From Leptasterias polaris (lineage: Eukaryota > Echinodermata > Asteroidea > Forcipulatida > Asteriidae), in contig JAZGTN010000005.1 of assembly GCA_037783415.1 (NCBI GenBank), forward strand, positions 1,798,001 to 1,862,000: DNA of 64,000 nt, given 5' to 3'. Positions 57,161-64,000 of the stretch are shown here, one piece after another. Made by a program: the position numbers and the translations under genes. Within the stretch, counting starts at the first letter, position 1; every line of letters begins with the position of its first letter. The notes beneath the pieces are model-generated. The model was not told where the DNA came from. It searched no databases and was given only the letters and a program-made list of their open reading frames with translations.

Positions 57161-58184
57161 CACCTCCAATGTTGTAGTCAAGACAACGCACTCCGAGATC
57201 AAGAAGAAGACCAAGACCAACAGTCCGAAACCGAGACCAGACAGTCCGAAACCAACACCGAAACCAACACCGAAGCCACCCGATACAAAGACCAATACCA
57301 AGACGAACAGTCTGAGAAAAACACAAGGCTTGCAAATAAAGCCTACGAAAGATGTTCAATCATCTAAAACTTGAGAATCCTTTCCCCCCAATTCTTCATT
57401 AACAGTTTTTCGTCGTGTAAAATGTCACTCGACAGTGACAGTATATCCAAGTAGTACTTGACAAACATTGACGTACCGTTATGCTTATGGAGGCCATCTG
57501 TAGCTTTAATTTCGGATACAATTAAAACAAATCATATTTAATCCACAATGCATTTTATCTAATCAAAGGTCTGAAAAGGGATCCAATGTTTGAACGTGTA
57601 TGCCTACTAAAATGACATGTCAACCTGTTCATTAGCATATGACTCCAAAAAGCGTTCATAGACTCCAAAAAGCGTTTGGGAGCAGTATCCTTAGTGCTAA
57701 AGAAGTAGATCAAAGAACCCAACAATTTAATTGTGGAGAACAAAATACAGCATTGTTATTTACTATAGGCAGACTGTTGAATTTGATTAAAGGTCTCAAT
57801 GCTCATCCCTGAACGTATGCACAAGACATTACCCTATTTTAATTTTACATGTACCGTGTTCCGTGGACAACGTGTTACCATATGCGCAATGCGCATGTGC
57901 AAAGAAATTCTGGCTCGATAATCGGATAAGTGCGCGTGTGCGCGCCTGCTGTTTTTACGCCCGCGGCAAAAGACATTGAACCTTTGATGTGCCTTCGTTG
58001 TGACTCCTATTTTCTTCCTCCATGGTCCAGTCAAGCAGTTGCAGACAAAGGTCCCCTTAACGCATGGCTACAATTTGATAGGAAAATAACATTTCTCAAT
58101 TGAGAAAATCTCACTTCTCAATATTTGAAAATGTAGAGTTTAAGCTGTTAAAATTAAAGCCGATCCACTTTCTCTTTTTAACAG
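57161..58184. other. Gene B intron; CCGAAACCAACA low-complexity block
   Basis: 57215-57290 is a CCGAAACCAACACCGAA-type simple repeat that reads as PKPTPKPTPK in one frame. No splice sites frame it convincingly. 57640-57675 duplicates GACTCCAAAAAGCGTT. 58100-58180 resembles the intron before gene A 4724. Confidence 0.45.
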
Positions 58185-58217
58185 GACACTCCCAGCACTA
58201 GTACCAAACCTAAACAA
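58185..58217 (+). CDS. Gene B microexon 1 (33 nt)
   Basis: Between TTTTTAACAG and GTAAGTTAGT, phase 0, DTPSTSTKPKQ. The gene B consensus D/E-T-P-N/S-T-S-T-K-P-K-Q differs from gene A by Lys residues, so the linker is basic. Confidence 0.65.
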
Positions 58218-58595
58218 GTAAGTTAGTGTTATTTGTAGAGTCACCCTACTTTATATCCTAACATGCCCAAATCAGTTATAGAGTCCAACACCTTGTTTAG
58301 GTTGATGGCCAGTATATACACACAACTTTGTTTTTCACAATTCTTATAAACAGAGAAAACAAAGTAATTTATAGCAATCTTAAATTTATAATCGAGTTAA
58401 CATTTTACTGTCAAACAGGTTAAATGAAGGTGTTATCAGTCAAGCAGTCGAGTACATTAAGGATTCCCTTATCGCATAGCCACAATTGGATAACAAAAAC
58501 CCATTTTCAATTGAGAACATCTTACTTCTCAATACTATAAAATGTAAATAGTTGGCTGTTAAATTAAAGCCGATCCACATTTCTCTTTTTAACAG

Positions 58596-58628
58596 GAAAC
58601 TCCCAACACTAGCACCAAACCAAAACAT
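58596..58628 (+). CDS. Gene B microexon 2 (33 nt)
   Basis: TTTTTAACAG acceptor, GTAAGTTAGT donor, phase 0, ETPNTSTKPKH. The surrounding intron is a clear copy of that around 58185 (unit 411 bp). Confidence 0.65.
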
Positions 58629-58928
58629 GTAAGTTAGTGTTATTTGTAGAGTCACCCTACTTTATATCATAAAATGCCTAAATCAGTTATAGAGTCCAAA
58701 ACCTCGTTGATGGCCAGTACATACAACTTTGTTTGTCACAATTATTTTAAACAGAGAATACACAGTAATCTTATAGCAATCTTAAATTTATAATTATGTT
58801 CACATTTCTCTGTCAAACAAAGTAAAATTGTGTCCAGTCAAGCAGTCGAAGACGTTTAAGGTCCTCTTAGAAAATGTAGAATTTAAGCTGTTAAAATTAA
58901 AGCCGATCCACATTTCTCTTTTTAACAG

Positions 58929-58961
58929 GAAACTCCCAACACTAGCACCAAACCTAAACAA
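58929..58961 (+). CDS. Gene B microexon 3 (33 nt)
   Basis: Same splice signals, ETPNTSTKPKQ. The unit is shortened to 333 bp by an intron deletion. The foldback element 59018-60134 sits in the following intron. Confidence 0.65.
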
Positions 58962-59017
58962 GTAAGTTAGTGTTATTTGTATAGTCACCCTACTTCATAT
59001 CCTTACATGCCCAAATC

Positions 59018-60134
59018 TATGGTGACCCTGAAGGGACATCGCATATCGCAAACGTGTGCGCATACGTATGCAATGTCGTGAAACAATTCGCGAATATGTG
59101 CGCACACGTATGCAATGTCGTGAAACAAATCGCGAATATGTGCGCACACGTATGCAATGTCGTGAAACAAATCGCGAATGTGTGCGCACACGTATGCAAT
59201 GTCGTGAAACAAATCGCGAATGTGTGCGCACACGGTATGCAATGTCGTGAAACAATTCGCGAATATGTGCGCACACGTCTGCGAATATATTTGCGATGTC
59301 GTGAACGTTTATTGCATACCAAGTTGCATACCTTTGAATAAAATGTCTAATGATCTGGGGGGTTTCTTGCCTACAGTGAGATTAGCGGTAGTCATTGCAG
59401 CGGTAGTCATTGTTGTGAGGCAAGCGAGGCGGGTGGCGTATTTCTTTTTTTCCCAGGACGAACGTACGTGGGCTATTAACATAAAATGGGCGTGTTTGAC
59501 AGTAAAATACCCTCGCGCGTGCGTACTCTTCGACCTTGATTGTAATAGCACAAGTACTTATTAGTAGGCTGTAGGTAGATAGCTTATGCTGTAGTACATG
59601 TTGGCGAAACTTGGCCTGGTGCCAAGTTCCTGGGTACACATTATTGTATAGCCATGCTTACAGGAGCCTGACTGTAGCGCCACGTACTCCCTAGGTCACA
59701 AACAAATTGTCTGCAACTATGACATCATCCCAAAGGTATGCAACTTGGTATGCAATAAACGTTCACGACATCGCAAATATATTCGCACTCGTGTGCGAAC
59801 ACATTCGCGATTTGTTTCACGACATTGCATACCGTGTGCGCACATATTCGCGATTTGTTTCACGACATTGCATACGTGTGCGCACATATTCGCGAATTGT
59901 TTCACGACATTGCATACGTGTGGGCACATATTCGCGAATTGTTTCACGACATTGCATACGTGTGCGCACAAATTCGCGATTTGTTTTTACGACATTGCAT
60001 ACGTGTGCGCACATATTCGCGAATTGTTTCACGACATTGCATACGTGTGCGCACATATTCGCGAATTGTTTCACAACATTGCATACGTGTGCGCACACGT
60101 ATGCGATATGCGATGTCCCTTCAGGGCCACCATA
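59018..60134. mobile_element. 1.1-kb foldback element with repeat-built arms, 6-bp TSD
   Basis: Ends TATGGTGACCCTGAAGGGAC and GTCCCTTCAGGGCCACCATA are complements. Each arm is a tandem array of a 42-bp unit (ATGCAATGTCGTGAAACAA, TCGCGAATATGTGCGCACAC): five to six copies at 59060-59280 and the inverse at 59760-60100. A 430-bp unique centre lies between. The flanks 59012-59017 and 60135-60140 are both CAAATC. Paralogous introns (for example 63555-63575) read CCCAAATCAG without the insert, so this is a 6-bp target duplication. No protein encoded. Confidence 0.9.
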
Positions 60135-60281
60135 CAAATCAGATAAAGAGTCCGACACTTCGTTTAAGTTGATTGTCCCTACGTTCAACTTTGTTTTTCT
60201 CAATTCTTATAAACAGAAAATACATAGTAATTTTATAGCAATCTTAAAGTTATAATCGAGTTTACAATTCTCTGTGAAACA

Positions 60282-60314
60282 AACCCTCTAAGCAAAAGCA
60301 CTGAACCTGGAACT
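60282..60314 (+). pseudogene. Gene B microexon 4, acceptor lost
   Basis: The 33 nt before a good GTAAGT donor read NPLSKSTEPGT, in register with the family, but the acceptor CAG of CAAACAG has become CAA, so it should be skipped. The downstream intron (CCAGCCCAAATCCGTTAGAG) resembles the gene A array introns more than gene B. Confidence 0.55.
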
Positions 60315-60419
60315 GTAAGTTATTATTATTATCTGGGCTCATCTTACATTATACTCTAACCAGCCCAAATCCGTTAGAGTCCATCACCTGGTTTGGGTTG
60401 ATGGTTCTTGGTGAATAAA

Positions 60420-61160
60420 TCTATCAATCCACACCAAACTATGCATTAGCCAAGTAATAACTCAACAAATTAGTGAGGTTGGTTAAATTACGACACAAAT
60501 GGTGACATTCATTCCAGGTCATGCCTTTTAAATTCCAACAATTTTTTAAGGTGGTTTGGCATGATGTACAGATAAATCAAATAAAAGCGACAAAGGTACA
60601 GAAAGTAAGACTTCGTTTGAGACTCAAGTACACTTAAGCAAGAACCCGTCCAACAGATAAAAATGGATGTTGACTGTATACTTGGACAGAAACCATGTTT
60701 AAAATTCTAGAGATTCGAACAATCTTGTACAAACCAATACCTTAAAGCCTCACTGGCATTTGACTATTTTACGGTTTCCTATAGTTCAAGCATTGTTTGC
60801 TGTTCATCAAAATGTAACATGATCTACATGTACTCATAGTAAAAGAAATACCAACCATGATCCATAAATTAAACTACTTTTCAAAATAAAAACATAATTT
60901 GTGACACAGATTCAGTCTTTAAAAATGCAAGGGTCTTTGCTTCTCTTAACCCAGGGGTATAAAACGAGGTTGATATTGTGTATGAAGTAGATTCAGACCG
61001 CCACGGCTGCATACTCCCAAGGGAGCTGGATTAAAGAAATGTTATCAAGAAAGTCAATAGAATAAAACAACTCATGCAAATTATGTGGGTCTTTTTTTCA
61101 TAATTATTTTATATAATTAAAAACTTACCAGTAGGCAAGCCCAATTTACTATTTCGGTCA
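60420..61160. other. Gene B intron, no gene seen
   Basis: No exon or bounded repeat recognised. Confidence 0.4.
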
Positions 61161-61164
61161 TAAC

Positions 61165-61206
61165 AACTAGGGTGGGAATGTCCCCTCTGCTCAAAACGTT
61201 GCTCAA
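61165..61206 (+). pseudogene. Decayed zinc-finger exon copy
   Basis: GGAATGTCCCCTCTGCTCAA followed by AACGTTGCTCAAAAAGTTG mimics the start of the zinc-finger exons (ECPLCSK...) but soon hits a stop. A third, partial duplicate lying 110 bp before the intact one. Confidence 0.5.
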
Positions 61207-61284
61207 AAAGTTGATATTTAACAAATAGTTTAAATGATGACGACAGCTTACCAATACGGCATACCCATTCTTCTTCCATTTTAG

Positions 61285-61412
61285 CCAAAACAGCTGCGTA
61301 AATGTCCCCTCTGCTCAGAAAGTGTAAAAAAACTCAAAGGGCACCTCATGAAGATCCACCAAAGTAAGAATAATTCCAAACGCCTTGACCTCATCAACAG
61401 TGGGACAAAAAG
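61285..61412 (+). CDS. Gene B exon: C2H2-type zinc finger, copy 2
   Basis: Acceptor CATTTTAG, donor GTAAAC; enters phase 0, leaves phase 2. Encodes PKQLRKCPLCSESVKKLKGH then LMKIHQSKNNSKRLDLINSG. The same C-x2-C-x10-H-x4-H finger as 53727-53855, 7.56 kb downstream, with a homologous following intron. It is spliced in frame to 61891. Confidence 0.65.
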
Positions 61413-61890
61413 GTAAACTGATTTTATAAATCTTGTTAGTCAAAAACTTGTCTCTGTCCTGTTATATTTGCTTTAAATACATTGCAAGATTTCATCCAGC
61501 AAACTTGAGCCTTTGAACCTGATTGATCAACAGTCAAGCAATAACGACAGTGCACTGATATTATGTATTATATCAGTCCACTATGCTGTCGCTATTATTT
61601 CATGTAATCCAGAGATGCCTCATAAGTAAACCTAATCACTATAGCTTGAAAGCCTGAGAATACTTAGAAACAATTAGGGTGCTTGCTATATGAATCAGAA
61701 ACACCGGGGTTAAAGGATGTGTCTTGTTGTCTGTAGGTTTTGTGCACCATCAATTTCAAATGGCCCCTTGGCACGGTGGACCACTCCGCAGCAAACAATT
61801 GTACAGAAAAGTACATAAAGATTACGCAGTTTGATGTTCGAGTATAACGCTGCTTTATTTTTATTGTTTAACTTTTGTACCCTTTTGTAG

Positions 61891-61981
61891 AAAGAACATC
61901 ACGGCAGATCCACGGCAATTTTCGAAAGGTGGGCCTTCTCCTCCAAAAAACATCCCTCGCGATGATCAAAGACAAGACAAG
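61891..61981 (+). CDS. Gene B exon after zinc finger
   Basis: Acceptor CCCTTTTGTAG, donor GTGTGT. One base completes an Arg codon from the zinc-finger exon, then KNITADPRQFSKGGPSPPKN and IPRDDQRQDK, ending in phase 0 as the microexons require. Basic, Pro-rich linker of unknown role. The phase agreement over three exons is the main support. Confidence 0.5.
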
Positions 61982-62838
61982 GTGTGTTGGATAATTGTAC
62001 ATGCCCACCAAACAGAAGGATAGCTGAGCGTAACAATATTTAGCACTGATTACATACTGCGGTATTTAAGCACTAACAAAAATACATGCATCATAGGTTT
62101 GCGTGACAAAATTTGTTTTCAAAGTTTGCAGAACTGTTTGATGCTGAAATATTTCATAAGAATTATTGGCTAACAAGGAAATGCCACAGTTCTCCGTGAA
62201 TGTATAAACTAATAGGGTCTGTGTACAGCACAGAGTCGGATTCTTATTTTTGTAGGGCTGGGCGATGGGGCTGAGTATCTTCTTAAAGTTAGGATTTGAA
62301 CTATGAAGCTCTGAAATTCAATCCGTTTTGTGTGAGACCATTCCTTGGACTTTGTACCAGTCCTGTACAGCACAGAGAGGATTCATGCAAGCGACAACTA
62401 CTCATGTAGATCCAAAGTGTGATTTTATCTACCACACTACCTACTATCTTTATGAAGAAACCAATCAATCATGTACTCACCTTAAAAAGGATTTGAAACA
62501 TGAAAAAAATATATATAGGATGTTTTGCAATAGCATCGTTGCTGTTCGCTCCGCTATTACTGGTAAACTATGAAGTATTTCTCAACATCAAAAATATGTT
62601 AACAATTTATAAACTGATTAGTTTCTCCGCCTGTAAAGTATTATTGTGGAACATTAGGACTTAAACTTGCCAAAAGTGAATATTGATTTATGTAAAGCAT
62701 TTACAATTACTCATTGAGCCAATGTATCCTTTCTACAGTGATGAATTTAAATATTAGCTATTTTCATCAAATTTTTCGTCTCCAGCAACTTCTTCGAAAA
62801 ACCATTGTAGTAAATTTGCATGTACAATCAAGTATAAA
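61982..62838. other. Gene B intron, no gene seen
   Basis: No exon recognised. Words at 62215-62260 (TGTACAGCACAGAG) recur at 62366, a small local duplication. Confidence 0.4.
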
Positions 62839-62989
62839 ACTCAATGGGAGAAGTGTTGGCTTTGAGAAGAACCAGTGTAGTCTCAACATTTTAGAGTAGT
62901 ATACTCTGCTCGTCGTCAGGAGAAAGACGAGCGAGACCACACCCATTCTTCTCAGAGCCAACACTTCTCCCGAATGAGTTGTATACGAT
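62839..62989. mobile_element. ~150-bp MITE with 40-bp TIRs
   Basis: GGGAGAAGTGTTGGCTTTGA and its complement near 62955-62975 (CAGAGCCAACACTTCTCCC), extending outward through ACTCA/TGAGT. The loop contains an inner CTCGTCGTC/GACGAGCGAG hairpin. Confidence 0.7.
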
Positions 62990-63475
62990 GGTTGAACCTG
63001 CAAGTCGTGTACTCTAGTTGTTCTTATGATCAATACAAAGCAAAGCTTCAAACATCATTTATGCACGATGGTAAGAAGTGATGACTTGACAAATAAATAC
63101 TGCACTAGTTTTTAATTTTACTTGATTTTAGTTTAAGATTTTTTTAGAGTCACTCTACATTATATCCTAACATGCCCAAATCAGTTATAGACTGCTCACA
63201 TACAACTTTGTTGTTCTCAATTCTTATAAACAGCGAATACACAGTAATTTTAAAGCAATCTAAAATTTATAATCAAGTTCACATTATGTGTCAAACAGGT
63301 TCAGTAACATTGTATTCAGTCAAGCAGTCGAAGAAAAGGTCCCTTTATCGCATGGCCACAATTTGATTGGAAGATAACATTTCTCAATTGAGTAAATCTT
63401 ACTTCTTATTATAAGAAAATGTAGAATTTAAGCTGTTTTAAATTTAAAGCCGATCCACATTTCTCTTTTAAACAG

Positions 63476-63508
63476 GACACTCCCAACACTAGCACCAAAC
63501 CTAAACAA
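63476..63508 (+). CDS. Gene B microexon 5 (33 nt)
   Basis: Acceptor CTTTTAAACAG, donor GTAAGTTAGT, DTPNTSTKPKQ in phase 0. It follows the 61891 exon in frame. Confidence 0.65.
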
Positions 63509-63888
63509 GTAAGTTAGTGTTATTTGTAGAGTCATCCTACTTCTTATCCTTACATGCCCAAATCAGTTATAGAGTAAGACACATCGTTTAGGTTGATGGT
63601 CAATATACATAGAACTTTGTTCTTCTCAATTCGTATAAAAGGAGAAAACAAAGTAATATTACAGCAATCTTAAAGTTATAATCAAGTTGACATTTCTCGG
63701 TCAAACAGGTTAAGTAAACTTGTGTCCAAGCAAGCAGTCAAAGACATTTTAAGGTCCCTTTATCGCAAGGCCACATTTTTATTACAAAATAATATTTCTG
63801 AATTGAGAAAATGTTACTTCTCAATGTTAGAAAATGTAGAATTTAAGCTGTTAAAATTAAAGCCGATCCTCATTTCTCCTTTAAACAG

Positions 63889-63921
63889 GAAACTACCAGC
63901 ACTAGTACCGAACCAAAACAA
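63889..63921 (+). CDS. Gene B microexon 6 (33 nt)
   Basis: Acceptor CCTTTAAACAG, donor GTAAGTTAGT, ETTSTSTEPKQ in phase 0. Unit 413 bp after the previous one; the array evidently continues beyond the right edge of the window. Confidence 0.65.
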
Positions 63922-64000
63922 GTAAGTTAGTGTTATATGTAGAGTCATCCTACATTTTATCCTAGCATGCCCAAATCAGTTATAGAGTAAGACACCTCGT

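Noticed and set aside
57087..57374. Open frame with PKPTPKPTPK, proline-rich protein
   Set aside because: Created by a CCGAAACCAACA simple repeat in sequence homologous to an intron; no splice sites or conservation support it.
59003..60255. Several overlapping 79-182 codon frames on both strands
   Set aside because: They are readings of the 42-bp repeat units in the foldback arms; they appear symmetrically on both strands and have no independent start context.

Overview
The window is nuclear DNA of an animal. Genes are split by GT-AG introns, coding density is very low, and interspersed repeats dominate. Several repeats look like those common in echinoderm genomes, probably a sea star (asteroid); that placement rests on recalled repeat style and is an inference. 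No prokaryotic feature, CRISPR array or canonical tRNA/rRNA gene was found.

Two related genes frame the window on the + strand. Gene A (242-11118, 5' end outside) has an exon resembling the end of a tyrosine-recombinase-like domain, then a linker made of tandemly duplicated 33-nt phase-0 microexons (4724-6244), then two exons for a SANT/Myb-like C-terminus ending at 11118. Gene B (53727-63921, running off the right edge) has C2H2-type zinc-finger exons (53727, 61285), a second exon at 61891 and more 33-nt microexons (58185 to 63921). Introns are recognisably shared between A and B and duplicated within B. The combination zinc finger, recombinase-like domain and SANT-like tail suggests domesticated Crypton-type tyrosine-recombinase genes.

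Between them lie: a 5'-truncated L1/Tx1-like LINE (1923-3817, -); a 4.36-kb TIR element packed with a 145-bp satellite (15344-19698); six to seven exons of a SAMHD1 homologue on the - strand (25231-30747), covering the C-terminal part but not the HD catalytic core; a Rex1/CR1-like LINE fragment (33608-34300, -); a candidate TATA/CCAAT promoter with iterated TTCCCGCC boxes (36027-36450) ahead of a XerD/DIRS-like tyrosine recombinase exon (36931-37934, one frameshift); a few exons of an unnamed acidic-tailed gene (39656-41120); a LINE 3' end (41656-42042, -); an immunoglobulin-like exon (46722-47271, -); and a 2.63-kb Mutator-like element with 11-bp target duplication that carries a degenerate RecQ-helicase piece (49698-52327).

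Two foldback elements, at 44937-45395 and 59018-60134, share an architecture (inverted arms built from short tandem repeats, TA...TA ends, 6-bp target duplication). Paralogous introns inside this window supply the empty site for the second one and for a piggyBac-like insertion (54228-55223). Much of the remaining sequence is MITE-like palindromes, SINE fragments and unclassified intergenic DNA.
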